Positions 10,091 to 21,958 of a DNA stretch of 64,000 nucleotides are shown in pieces. The position numbers were made by a program, and so were the translations under genes. Location of the stretch: NCBI GenBank assembly GCA_014529385.2, contig CM043965.1, forward strand, positions 16,304,912 to 16,368,911. Direction: 5' to 3'. Below the pieces are notes generated by a model. That model made no database searches. It saw only the letters and a list, made by a program, of their open reading frames with translations, and was not told where the DNA came from. How positions within the stretch are numbered: the stretch's first letter is position 1; every line of letters begins with the position of its first letter. The stretch is from Adiantum capillus-veneris. Lineage: Eukaryota > Streptophyta > Polypodiopsida > Polypodiales > Pteridaceae.

Positions 10091-11043
10091 GAGGAGCCTC
10101 TGTCTTTTGATGAAGCACAAAAGTCAGAAAATTGGATGGCTGCCATGCAATTAGAATATGATGCACTTATAGAAAATGACACGTAGACTTCATGTGATTT
10201 GCCTCTGGCAAAAAGGCCATTGGTACGAAGTGGGTTTACAAGTTGAAACGCAAGCCGGATGGTGAGATCGATTGCCATAAGGCTCGACTTGTTGCAAAGG
10301 GTTATGCACAGCAAAAAGGCATAGATTATGAAGAGACTTTTGCTCCCACTTGTCGTATGACTACTGTGCATTTTCTATGTGCATTGGTAGCTCATTTTGG
10401 TTGGGATGTACATCAATCATACATTGTTACTGCTTTCTTGAATGGTGACATATTTGAGGAAGTTTATGTAACGCAGCCTCGCAATTTTGTCATGAAAGGA
10501 CAAGAGGACAAAGTGTGCAGATGTCAGAAGGCTTTCTGTGGGTTGAAGCAATCTCCTCGTGCTTGGTATGAGAAAGCTGACACTCATTTGGTCAATTGAG
10601 GCTTTCGTAACAGTCCAACAGAAAGCACATTGTATGTAAAGCGTGAGGGTGATGTACTTCTCATTGTGGTTCTTTATGTCAATGATTTGCTGATCAGTGG
10701 ACCAAATGGGAGACATATTGCTGAATGTAAGGCTGATTTGAATTCTACTTTCAAGATGAAAGATTTGGGGTTGTTGCATCATTACTTGGGTATACAGTTT
10801 AAGCAGTGTGATGGTGGTATTGCCTTGTGTCAGAAAAGTTACATAGAGACATTGCTATGTAAGTTTTGACTTGAGGATTGCAAACCTATTGCCACTCCCA
10901 TGGAAACAGGTTTGAAGTTGAGTCTACATGATGCTGGAAATCTTGCTAATGTGACTCTTTACCAAACTGTTGTTGGTTGCCTCATTTATGTATGCAACAC
11001 GAGGCCGAATATTCAATTTGTAGTCTCATAGGTCAGCATATTT
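10091..11043 (+). pseudogene. pol: Copia-1 reverse transcriptase (catalytic residues lost)
   Basis: Fragments in order: 'EPLSFDEAQKSENWMAAM', 'KARLVAKGYAQQKGIDYEET', 'GLKQSPRAWYEK' and 'MKDLGLLHHYLGIQF'. Motif A reads 'HQSYIVTAFLNG', with Tyr where the related Copia-C keeps Asp. Motif C reads YVND instead of YVDD. In-frame stops occur at about 10599, 10868 and 11030, and there is a frame change near 10200. The enzyme is dead on several independent grounds. Confidence 0.9.
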
Positions 11044-11631
11044 ATGCATAGCCCAGGGTCTAAGCATTGGCAGGCTGTCAAGAGGATTTTATGCTACCTT
11101 AGTGGCACTTTACATCTTGGTTTGTTTTATCCCAAGGGGGGATCATTGAAGCCAGACTTACATGCTTTTTCGGACTTAGATTGGGCTGGTTGTTTTGACA
11201 TGCGAGTGTTTACAAGTGGTTTTTGTTTCATGCTTGGCAGTTCATGTATATCATGGTTGAGCAAGAAGCAACCTATTGTGGCCACGTCGATTTGTGAGGC
11301 TGAGTACAGGGCAGTCTTCACAGCTACGGTTGAGTGTGTATGGCTCAGACGCCTTATGGCTGATTTGGGTGTTGGACAGGACACTGTCAACACTATCTAC
11401 ACTGATAATCAGAGCGTATTGGCAGTTGCAAGGAACCCAGTTTTTCATGCTCGCACAAAGCACATTGAGGTGCATTACCACTATGTCAGGGAGAGGCTCT
11501 CAGTATGAGATATCAGCTTGACTTATGTGCCAACATAGGACAACCTTGCAGATCTTTTCACAAAGGCATTGTCTCGTGAGAAGCTTGAAGCTTTCCGCAA
11601 AGCTTTGGGCTTACTCCCCTTTGTGGATTGA
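11044..11631 (+). pseudogene. pol: Copia-1 RNase H
   Basis: 'SDLDWAGC', 'EAEYRAV' and 'YTDNQSVL' give the three acidic positions of the RNase HI fold in copia order. An 'ARTKHIEVHYHYVRE' tail and 'ADLFTKALSREKLEAF' mark the normal polyprotein end. A stop at about 11506 and another near 11537 interrupt the C-terminus. Confidence 0.88.
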
Positions 11632-11696
11632 TCATGTCTTGAAGGCATGGCACTTCCCTTTACTCATGTGCCAGCTCTCATTCACCGCATCACTCC

Positions 11697-11706
11697 AGGG
11701 GGAATT
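11697..11706 (+). other. Copia-1 polypurine tract
   Basis: AGGGGGAATT directly before the 3' LTR, the expected second-strand primer. Confidence 0.85.
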
Positions 11707-11933
11707 TGTTACCATATACATGTGGTAGTGATGTGTGTGAACACACTAGGACCACCAGGGCATTTTTTCCCTCTTTAGGAGGTTTTTTCCCCCGAGCATT
11801 GTATATACGCCCATCACTCTAGGGCTATCTATCTTTCCATTGCACACTAAGTAACACATTCTCTATTGTGTGCCTTGAGCTTCCTTCATCTTCTCCAAGT
11901 TGTGTGTGTTTCTCTGCAACCCTACTTCCAACA
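11707..11933 (+). mobile_element. Copia-1 3' LTR
   Basis: 227 bp, closely matching the 5' LTR with scattered substitutions. The right flank AAGTT repeats the left flank. Confidence 0.93.
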
Positions 11934-13120
11934 AAGTTTATGCTGAGATTTTCATTCAAAAATGTCATCTCTTGCAATGCGTTGATTCAAGATATTGCCA
12001 ACACAACTTTGGCGTTCCTGCATTCATAATATGAGAAGTGATTGACCTCTTTGGGTGCCATCACCTATGCTTTCACGTTGAAGACTTGCGGCCTTACATA
12101 AGAGGTTGACATGGGCATGCCTTTCTCCAAATGCCTTTTGTTTACGCTTGCACCTTGAAGGCATGTGGCCTTATGCAAGACCTTCACATGAGCGAAAGAA
12201 TTCAAGATGAGATTGCTAGTGATGGGGTGTGGGATGATTTCTATATATGCCCAACATCATGCCCACAACATGGATGTGGCAGGGATGCTCTAGGTTGTTT
12301 TAACCATATGCAAAGTGAGCTATAATGTGGATGAATTCTCTTGGAGTCCTCTTATAGGAGGATATGCCCAACAAGGGTTTGTTGATCAAGCTTTGAGCCA
12401 TTTTTGCTAGATGCAACACGAGGGCATCTCCCCTATTGCAATCACTTTTCTTACCGTGCTCAATGCATGTAGACACTCATGCCTGCTTAATGAGGGCTAA
12501 ATACTTTTCAATACCAAGAGGGAACAATATGAAATTATACAAGGAAAAAATCACTACACTTGCTTGGTTGACCTTTTCGAGTGGACAAGGCATTTTGACA
12601 AATCTATAAGAATAATCAACATGATGCCATCATCTCATTATTCACCAATTTGGTTGGCTTTTCTAGGTTTTTATCTATCGAGAAAACGGAAATGTGTAAC
12701 TTGGCCGATCAACCTTTAAGTGTGCACTACACTTGCTTGGTTGAACTTTTTTGGCGGACAAGGCATTTTGGCAAAACTATAAGAATAATCAACACCATGC
12801 CATCATCGCATTATTTGCCAATTTGGTTGGCTTTTCTAGGTTCTTATCAAGAAAAGGTAAATTTGTAACTTGGCCGATCAACCTTTGAGTGTGCAATACA
12901 ATTAGAGAAATGTAATGCTACATCATTTGTGTTAATGAGTAACATTTATGCAATTACTAGCATGCGGGTGAAAAATTTTAGTTGGGGGCCCTTGAAAAAG
13001 ATATCATGTGGCCATGTTTTGATTGATTTACATGTTAAAAGAGAGATCTCTTGGAATGCATTGATTGTAGGGTATACCAATGGGAGTAGGCTAAGAAGCA
13101 TGTCGGCAAGTTCAATGACA
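11934..13120 (+). pseudogene. PPR-like pseudogene, 3' part, with E-domain-like end and about 173-bp duplication
   Basis: The remnant resumes directly after Copia-1. Phrases in broken frames: 'FVYACTLKACGLMQDL', 'ALSHF'-like repeats, 'ITFLTVLNACRHSCLLNEG', 'HYTCLVDLFEWTRHFDK', 'MPSSHYSPIWLAFLG' and 'VLMSNIYAI'. The last three resemble the C-terminal E-type region of plant PLS-class PPR proteins. The block starting 'CACTACACTTGCTTGGTTGA' occurs near 12552 and again near 12725, a tandem duplication of about 173 bp. Numerous stops make it a pseudogene. Confidence 0.7.
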
Positions 13121-13806
13121 TTAATTTAGCCAATAACATTGCATTGGTTATGGCAATGATGTCCAAATAGAAGTGTACATAAAAGCCTTTGAATTTTGTT
13201 TTTAAAGTGTAGACAACACAATCAAATGAACGCATTGAAAATTTTACGCTGCCATGAGAATGACACATTCCCATGTATCATAAAATTTAGGGAGGGCTAT
13301 GCAAACTCCACCATGTAATGAAACTTGCAAGTTTTCCTTCTTTTTCCCCAAGATAAAAAGAAAAAAGAATACGGATCATTAATACAGATAAACTATAATC
13401 CTTCTTATGGTTCTTTTTCAAGGGATCCATATCAAAATTGGGACATCATGATCGTAAAGTACTGGTGTCTGTTAGGTTTCAAGCCCTAGTCTAGGGTCGC
13501 CTACTTGTGGGAAACCCTCTTTGAGCATGCAGATGCACTCCACTTCGTTTAGAAGTTTGCATGGCTAAAGAGACATTTATATATTGTAAGTCTTTCTTAG
13601 TGCATACAAGCATAGTGTTATTTTCACTACTATGTCGACTCGTGCTCTCTCTCTCTCTCTCTTGTTCATCTCCTCTCGTTTCCTGCTCTGCCATTCTCTC
13701 TCGCCATGGCTTCCCCACGGTTGCACCCTCCCTAGCCTCCCTATCAGTGTCATGGTACCAAGTGAAAAATAAGGTAATATGTGTTGATGAAAATAAAGCA
13801 TAAACT

Positions 13807-13886
<80 letters not shown>

Positions 13887-13895
13887 ACTCACTCA

Positions 13896-13931
<36 letters not shown>

Positions 13932-16900
13932 GTCACTTCATATGGTTATGTTTGCTTCATCCAGCTACACACACACACACTTGAGCTACTGATGTAGTAG
14001 ATGGTAATTTTGTCTTGTTGTGATTACCTTGGGTCTGTACCTGGTCACTTTTTTTGTGGTTTACTAGCATGATATTTTACACAACTACTCATTTACCCTA
14101 TATTTGATAAACCACTTATGCCTCTGTAGCACTATCACTTTGACCTGACCTTAGCTTGGCTGTGGCTATGGCTTTGACACTGGTCACTTTTATCTGTGGT
14201 ATACTAGCTACAAATTCCCCTGATAATCAGTCTACCTTGTACTTAGATACTCTTGTCTCAAGCCTTTAATAGCAATATCAATATGACTTGACCATATCCA
14301 GTAGAGTGCTATCCACTTGATGATTTTAAAGGCCCTAAATCTCTCATCTCTAATGGGCCTAACCCTAGTTTGGTCTATCTAAGCTGCCTCTCAATTTTTG
14401 TACCTAATTACCTTGCATTATCCTGTAGTAGCTTAATCCATATTCATTTTTAAGCAGTGCTTGATGATACCCTACCCACTATTAACTTTAAAACTATATG
14501 GGACTTTCCCTTAACATATAGCTTATTGATATGGCCCTTGTAATACTTTTTACACCTAACATTTGGTGGCATTATGCTTGACAAAGCATTCATTACTGCC
14601 CGCTTCCTCATGCCATTCTATGTGCACCCGTAATACTGCTTACTGCTCTATTTTTCTCGACGATGAGATCTCTAACATTTTTTTGTACCCTTCTCCTTTC
14701 CCCTCTATGCATAGCCATCTCTAGTATCCTCCAATGTCGCATGCACAAATTAAGCCCTACTAGATTCCATCATGAAGGTGCTATATGGGTGCCTTCCTAG
14801 TCTCAAAACTGTTATGGTGGATAAGCTGCCTATTTAACCAAGGTGGGGGGTTCTCTACCCTCACTTAGCCTTGTTTAGTATTTTATTTCTATTTTAACAT
14901 GTTGAAAGTAAGAGTGAATGATGGTGGCTTCTCTGAGGTTTTAACTGATGCAACATGGTCTGTTGGTATGTTGATGCAACATGGTTGGAGTGTAGGCTTT
15001 GTGGTTGAACAACTCTATTACTTTGATCTTTGTGGATAACCCTGCTCTTTCTTAGGTGTTCTCTCATTATCATCTAAAAAATTTAATAAATCGTTGAGGC
15101 TTTGCATCATGTGGCTGTAACCTCTAGTTTTTTTCTAAAATGTTTACCTGATAGCTAGAAAAACCATGATTGAGCTAAATTGTTTTCTTTTGACAAATTC
15201 TTAAATATATACCTCATGGGTTAATTTTTAAACACTTGACATATGTCCACCAAAGAGGATTTTAAGGTTAAATTTCATCCCTCTGGTTAATATTTGGAAG
15301 ATTATGTTGCTTAACGCTTAACAGACTGAAAAGTATGAATGGGGCCTTGAATCCTTTGGAACTCTGTATACTCGTGATTATGATGGGGCACATTTGAATA
15401 TGATGGTATAAACTGCTAGAATTACTATTGGTTGGGAACACACTCACTTGCATTTGTAAATGAATGATTTCATAATGTAACTAATGGAGTGTAGCTGCAC
15501 CTTTTGTTGCGGCTTTTGCCGAAAGGGAAGGTACTACTGTTGTAGATTGCATAACTGAAATCAGGGATCGTTGATGTTGTTGATGTTGAAATCTGCTCTT
15601 AAGATCTGAATGAGATATTTTGATGAGTTTTTACTACTATGGATTGTTCAATATTAGAGCCTTTCTGAGTATGGAGTAACTTTAATGGGTTTTTCATGTT
15701 CATACTTTGGTGATTCTGCTTATTCTTGACTTTATTGGTTTCTTTTGCTATGTTTATACTAGGAATATTTGTCCGAGTATAGGTGCATTTCTATACCTAG
15801 ACTTCGCCATGGGGCTTTTGATATGGATTGCTTGATTAATACAAGGCTAGTGTGGCTGCCCTTTTTTTGGCTTATTGAGATTTAAAAAAACTGATGTAAA
15901 TGATAGTCTTTACTAGTTGTATCACTAGATATCCAATGGGATTGGATGGGGTTAAAGATGTCCTATGTGATCCTAGGTTATCACACTATCTAATTCATGG
16001 CCGATGAATGTTTCTCTAATATCTCCTTGTAACTTCAAATAATGTAGACCTTCGAAAAACCTGGTGATTGGATAGTAAATGCACAATCATTTGGGTTACT
16101 CTCGGCTTGGATATTTGTGATAATTTACCGATTAACATGGATCATCCTTGCAATCAGATTTGGAGCTGTCAGTTGAACACAAAAGCTATATTTTAACACA
16201 CTGAAATCTAAGCAGATGGTAAAGTATGGCTGAGATTCTTTAAGCTGATTGGCTAAAAGTCCAGTCTTGTGCTGGGTACTTGTTGGTTTGGTATTAACAT
16301 TTGGACATTGTTACATATGGCTTGAAGAGGAATTGGTAGTGTCCAATTTTCCTACCAAGTTTTGGCAATTTATTAGTCAAGCTAGATGAAGTTTTTTACA
16401 CCTTGCTTCTACCATAGGTTGATTATGAGGGAAAGAAAACAATGTATTTTTCTCCATGTCAATATACAAGCCCTATGAAAAGAATTGTGGTAAGTTCTAA
16501 ATAGTAAACTTTAGTAAAATTTCAATATCTTTTTATAGAGATGACCTTTTTTCTGTTTTGTAAAAGCTAAGTGCTAGTACTTAGTGTTACAAAACAATGG
16601 AATGACCTTCAAGGAATACTTTCCAAGTTATAGACATAATTTCATACTTGAGCATGTGTTGACTAAGAGCATAATTTTGGCCTTTCAAAGGTCCTCTCAT
16701 GGAATTGGGGCTATTCTAGTGTAATTTGACAACTGCAGATGACTTTATGTGTTGAAACCAAGAAAATACGTATTTTTTTAACTCCCTAGCTCAGCTAAAT
16801 TTTGTTGCTTGAACCCTATCCTGATTTTTTTATCGTGCAAATACTCTTAAAAATCTTGAGTCCTTCACAATAACATTGAAACGAAGGTTTTAGGTGCCCC

Positions 16901-17079
16901 AATTGTGTGCATACCATGTACTTTGACACATTTAGTTGATATGTGTGGAAAGTTTGAAGTTATTTGAGATTTTAAATGCTTGTCTCAAGAGTTAAAATAT
17001 CAAAAATTTTGCATACGCAGTTTTGAATATTTGAAATGATCCAATAATTGTGCTTACCAAAGCACTTCTACTTGCGATC
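13121..17079. other. Long stretch without a recognised gene
   Basis: About 4 kb of AT-rich sequence with no open frame above about 80 codons except microsatellite artefacts, no LTR boundaries and no RNA gene that I can see. A 27-codon stop-free run at 15491-15571 has a protein-like composition but is too short to call. It could be degraded repeat or intron-like DNA. Confidence 0.5.
13810..13928. repeat. Compound (CT)n-(ACTC)n-(AC)n microsatellite
   Basis: CT to 13882, then ACTC units, then AC to 13928, with a further short (AC)n at 13967-13980. No enclosing LTR was recognised here, unlike most other GA/CT tracts in the window. Confidence 0.97.
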
Positions 17080-17603
17080 CGTTACCATATACATGTGATA
17101 GTGATGTGCATGAACACATTTAGGACCGCCGAGGCATTTTTTCCCTCGCTAGGAGGTTTTTTCCCCCGTGCATTGAATATACGCCCATCATTTTAGGGCT
17201 ATCTATCTTTCCATTGCACACTAAGTAAACCACTCTCTGTTATGTGCCTTGAGCTTCCTTCGTCTTCTCCAAGATCTGTGTGTTTTCCTGCAACCATAAT
17301 TCCAACAATTGGTATCAAAGCAGGTTGCATCCTCCCGAGCTTAGGCACCAGCAGCTCCAGTTCATGCCTGCTCATTTTCTCCAATTTCTATGAGCTTTGG
17401 CAGGAGTTCGTAGGTCGATAAGTATTCTGGGTATGCTCAAAGAGCTTTTTCTACTTAGATTTATGATTCGGGCTCATTTCGGCCTCTGTTTCAACTATAG
17501 GCAGTACTGTGCAGGCTATTTTGTCATTTTGTCCAAAAAAAATTGTCATTGCCGTTTTTTGTATACAAGTTTCATATAGTCTACGACAATTTGTGCTATA
17601 TAG
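17080..17603 (+). mobile_element. Copia-B: 5' LTR and leader (left half of interrupted copia)
   Basis: The LTR 17080-17307 matches Copia-1, but its first base reads C instead of T. The primer site TGGTATCAAAGC has one change, and the leader matches Copia-1 up to TTGTGCTATATAG. The same element resumes at 29490 with ATAGCATGTGTTGTTCCC, the next bases in Copia-1, so Gypsy-B inserted here. Confidence 0.88.
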
Positions 17604-17778
17604 TGAAGCGGTCCGGGGCGGGCAACAAGAAGAGTGGCCTCTAAGTACTCTTCTAGGCTCCCGTGTTGCTCAATTGGGTTGGGGTTGGAAAAATAACAAC
17701 AACACACACACAAACCCGCAACCTAACCCTACACAAATTTGGGGCACCACCTAGTTTTGGATGCGAACTAGCACGCGT

Positions 17779-17865
<87 letters not shown>

Positions 17866-19550
17866 GAGATAGACAGAGAGAGAGAGAGAGAGAGAGCTCG
17901 GGCTGCTTTGAAATGTATCGGCAAGCAAACACAATTATATATGTAAGAAAGAGAGAGAAGGGGGAGGGGGTGCTTGTTGCATTAATACCTTCTTACAAAT
18001 TTGTCATGACCAATCAAAGTGAGATTAGTATTTTTTCAACATAGCTTGAGTAAATTACACCACAACACATCACAAGAAAAGCCACCCCAATCACTGTCTT
18101 AAGGCCAGGGGAGTCCTCTCCACCCTGTCGCCCTCTTACAGTATGTGGGATTTATGGCTAAATTGATGACAACACCCAGAGACAAGCTATCAAGAACTTA
18201 AAAAAACACCAAGACACTTACACATCATTGTTGTCCATTACTTCACATTGGAAGAGGAACAAAGTATCCAAGCTTAGTCCAAATCCACCCTCCTTGATTC
18301 AGCAAATGTTGGGCTCACTCTAGTAGGAGAAATGATAGATTTCCTACTCTCAATTGAATGATCACTCTCTCTTACAATGGCATAGAGTTCCCTTGCTAAT
18401 CACCCCTAATACAACACATGCATATGCATAAGACAATGAGCTTCCACTCAAGAGCTCCGTCTAGAGAGGTTGAGCTTGGATTCTCAAGCTATAGCATAGT
18501 GCTCTTGCTTATGGCTCCCTCCTTTTGTGCTAGCTACACCCTCCTTTTATAGCAATTTTGAGGGCTAGGGTTACTCCTCTAACCATGGTTGGGTTAGATT
18601 TTCAGCACTTATCTAATTTCTTTTGCTTGGAATTATCAAGAAGTTGGTGTGGATAGATGAAGAAGAGAGAAAGGAGAGAAGTGGAGGTGATAGGACTTTT
18701 CATAGTAAGTTAGTGTTAGTAAATTAGTAGAGTTGGTATTTTTATTGATTTACAAATGGAATTGGATATTTACAATGGGAGTATCGAAGTAGGATATAAA
18801 TAAGGAAGAAAAAACTCTTAATAGGTAAGAAAATATGGATTTCTTACAATGTTGATGCTCCAAGTGTCTTGAGTAGGGTCAATTTTGACGCTTTTTGACG
18901 GTCCACTAGCTTTGACGGTACGTTTTTTCTCCACTCTTGACCTTCCTTGGGAGCCAAGGTAAGTGAACATGAGTAATCAATCACCATGATGTTGTCTTTC
19001 AAGAGAAGAGGCTGAATTTTGTGGTTTTTTTATAGATATGGGTAATATGGATGAGGAAAAATGAGACTAGGTGGTCAATTTTGGAATGGAAGTGTGTGTA
19101 GGAGACATAAGTTCACCATGGTTTCTCTTATTCTTGAAGGTTCAGAAGCAGGTGAGCAGGGTGCAGAGAGGAGTGGTGAGAGAGGTGGGGATGATGAGTC
19201 GAGAAGTGTGTGTGAAAGAGGAAAATGATAAAGTGGAAGAGAGAGTGTGGCAGCATGGCATGGGCAAACTGGGGTCCACCAATAAAATCATAGCTCATAG
19301 CTCGTAGCTCAAAAAAATATGAAAAAAATTGAGGAAAAAGTTTAGCCCACGAGCTACAACTTTTGTTTGTATCACCTTTTCAAATTCAGAGAGCAAGTGA
19401 CCTTTAGAAATTTAGCAAAACCGATTGTCTTTTCCCACTGCACAAAGTCCTTGTGGGGTTCTTCTTTGGATGATTCTTTTGAATGCCTCCAAGAGTGAGC
19501 CCTCCATAGTGCATGCATGCATGCCACATACCCTTGACCTTATTTGGTAG
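17604..19550 (-). mobile_element. Gypsy-B 3' LTR
   Basis: Collinear with 26897-28783 from TGA(A/G)GCGGTCCGGGG to TTATTTGGTAGG, after which the copies diverge. It contains a (GA)n tract three times longer than in the other copy, and several segments of near identity. No coding. On the minus strand the LTR end reads ...CGGACCGCTTCA. The stretch from 28784 to 29489, next to the other LTR, has no counterpart here. Confidence 0.8.
17781..17896. repeat. (GA)n microsatellite in Gypsy-B 3' LTR
   Basis: About 116 bp of GA units with a few GACA/GATA interruptions. The matching site in the other LTR (27072-27111) is about 40 bp, showing length change after insertion. Confidence 0.97.
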
Positions 19551-19749
19551 GTGCCCTTTGACAGATCTTTGGTAGATCCTTTGGTAGAAGGCGACTGAAA
19601 TAGGGCTTCAAGCAATAACCATTTACCTTCCTAGAGTGCTCTTTCTCATTCAAGTCCATACGTTGATAGTAACTTGAATTGAAAGCCTTCTTAACTATGT
19701 ATGGCCCCTGCCATCTAGTTTCAAATTTGGCATCAAAACGATTATCGAG
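19551..19749 (-). other. Gypsy-B internal 3' untranslated sequence
   Basis: Between the integrase end and the 3' LTR. No clear polypurine tract is visible at the LTR edge. The best purine run on the minus strand is AAGGTCAAGGGTA near 19530, which both LTR copies share, so the exact LTR start is unclear. Confidence 0.45.
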
Positions 19750-20067
19750 TCAATTGTCATACCTTAGCACAAGATCTCCTTCATTGATGCCTTTGTCCTT
19801 TAGTTTCTTGTCAAGCTTCTCCTTCACCTGCGTAGCTTTCCTCTTGTAGCACTCGTATGTTGCTTCTCTTTTCCACTCAAGCTCAACTAAGGTACGAAGT
19901 CGATCCATCCATGCTTCTTGATCATTTTTTGCACCTCTTCCATGAAGCCGTATTGTTGGGATGTTGAGCTCGATAGGCTGCAAAGCCTCTTGGCCATAGA
20001 CCAAGTGAAATGGTGTGAACTACGTGGCTTGCCTATATGTGGTTCGATACGCCCACAAGCCACCATC
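19750..20067 (-). pseudogene. pol: Gypsy-B integrase C-terminal part
   Basis: 'MVYGQEALQPIELNIPTIR' followed by 'INEGDLVLRYDN' is the usual C-terminal stretch of Ty3/gypsy integrase after the catalytic core. An in-frame stop at about 20005-20030 separates it from the core. Confidence 0.85.
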
Positions 20068-21264
20068 CTAGAATTTATCCCACAACTTTGTCTTGTTTTT
20101 TATCATCTTTCTAATGATGCCTGCAATGACACCATTAGCTTTCTCTAGCAGACCATTTGACTGGGGATAGTAGGGTGTACTATGACGATGTATAATTTGA
20201 AGTTCTTCACAGACTTCTGTGAGCAAGCCCTTCCTAAACCCTAGACCATTATCAGAAACAATCTCCAAAGGTGTGCCAAATCTACAACAAATGTGAGTGT
20301 AGACGAATTTGCTCATTGTCCTCTCGTTTACCTTTGCCACACTTTGTGCTTCCACCCACCTAGTCATATACTCTACAGCCACTAGAATGTAGAGTTTACC
20401 ATTTTTTTTCCTAGGCAGAGGACCCATAGCATCAATGCCCCACTTTTCAAAGGGTCCATTTGCAAGCACGATTTTCCTTGGACCATAAACCAATTTTCTA
20501 TTCCCATTTACTTGACAATTGTGACAACTTTTACACCAATGTTGGACATCCACATGCAAGCTTGGCCAAACATACCCCGCAAGCAAAATCTTCTTCACAG
20601 TTAATTCTTGGGCAAAATGACCACCACATGTTTCTTCATGCAAACCTTTTAGACTGGCTGGAATTTTCTTGATAGTTGGTACTCTTCTACACACTTGATC
20701 CTTCCCTCTTTGATAGAGGGATCCTTTTAGGAAGAGATACGCGCTTGCCTTCTTCATGAGTCTCCTCTTCTGAGCCTTCGTGAAGTCATGTGAGAACTCA
20801 CCCTCCAAAATGTAGCTAATAATTGGAGTCAATGACTCCAATCCCTGGTATCTCGAATACTTGACAGTTGTTGCCACCATGATGACCTGCACTTCTTTCT
20901 CAACACATGTAACTGCTTGTTGTGCAAGTAAATCGGCATCTTCATTTTGTTTCCTAGGAATATGATATAGTTGCACTTCTTCAAACTGATTAAACATCCT
21001 ACGAATGGCATGAACTTTTGTCCTTAAGCTTTCATTCTTGCATGCCCAAATGCATAAAATCTGTTTAACAATGAGAAGTGCATCCCCCTTTACCATGAGA
21101 CGTTGTATCCCATGGCCAATGCACATCTTCAAACCATGAAGTAGTGTGTCGTATTCTGCTTCATTGTTGCTAGTTGAACCTGGTAGATTGACCTTCTCTT
21201 TCATGACCACTTCTCCACTTGGGTTGAGCAATACTAGCCCTCCCCCTCCTTTTCATGTGGCTCG
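20068..21264 (-). pseudogene. pol: Gypsy-B second RNase H end and integrase core
   Basis: A 387-codon frame (21231-20068), the longest piece of this element. Residues 1-105 finish an archaeal-like RNase H: 'TSNNEAEYDTL', 'VKGDALLIV' and 'NEDADLLAQQA' supply acidic residues. The integrase zinc finger is H198, H205, C236, C239. The catalytic triad is D267 ('WGIDAMGPLP'), D327 ('IVSDNGLGF') and E363 ('PQSNGLLEKAN'), with exactly 35 residues between the last two, the classic DD35E spacing. As read, the catalytic residues are intact even though the rest of the element is broken. Confidence 0.92.
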
Positions 21265-21958
21265 TCAAAAAGCTCCATCAAAGAACAAGGTAAAAGCATT
21301 AGGAATATTTTTTGGTGGTGGCAATGGTAGGGTCTTTATTTCAAGCACCATAATCTCCTTCTCATGTACCCTATAAGTAAGGATCCCTCCCAATTGTGCA
21401 CGCACACTATCTTCCACCTTGAAAGAGTATTGAAACTCTTGCAACTCCATAATCCACTTTGAGATCCTAGTACTAAGATTCATTTGAGATGACACCCAAG
21501 GGAACAAATTTTCTGTAGTGAGAATTACAAAAGGTTTTGGTAGCAGGTAGGATCTAAACTTTCTCACCACAAACATGAGAGAAAGCATCATGAGTTCTGC
21601 TTTTGTGTAGCCTCTCTCCAAGGCTTTCATGACCCTACTAGCAGAGTAGATGGGTCACATCCTGGTACTGTGGGGATCTTGTTGTAGCAACACAGCACCA
21701 ATTGTTTCCCTTCCAACACTAGAGCTAACAAAGAATGTGTACTCCCAACAAGGAGGCATGAGTGTTGGTAGCTCTGACAAAATGACTTTAATGTTACAAA
21801 AGTACTCTTCAAGCTCATCAGACCATGCAAATTCTACTTGTTGTGTCAACTTTTGCAAAGGATGAAGCAACTCCGAAGCTAAGTGAAAAAAGCGTGACAT
21901 ATACTTCACCTTTTGAATGAATGAGATGACCTCTTTGAGATTCTTGGGTGATGGGAGC
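21265..21958 (-). pseudogene. pol: Gypsy-B RT thumb and first RNase H
   Basis: Starts at 'LPSPKNLKEVISFIQKVKY', which completes the RT sequence cut by the insert, continues with 'FAWSDELEEYFCNIK', then RNase H phrases 'RETIGAVLLQQD', 'YTKAELMMLSLMFVVRKFR' and 'VRKFRSYLLPKPF'. It ends with 'FTLFFDGAF', the first Asp of the second RNase H. One frame change near 21640 splits it in two. Confidence 0.88.

Larger units (their letters stand above)
6799..11933 (+). mobile_element. Copia-1: complete Ty1/copia element, TSD AAGTT
   Basis: Two LTRs (6799-7023 and 11707-11933) both start TGTTACCATATAC and end TTCCAACA. The element has an initiator-Met primer site, a polypurine tract, and the order gag, protease, integrase, RT, RNase H that defines Ty1/copia. 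The five bases before and after are both AAGTT. It sits inside the PPR pseudogene. The coding region is broken by frameshifts and stops, and both RT catalytic motifs have changed, so it cannot move by itself. Confidence 0.95.

Noticed and set aside
18000-19307. Possible host gene around 19071-19307 and its twin at 28300-28536
   Set aside because: Both are the same place in the two Gypsy-B LTRs; the frame is an LTR by-product.
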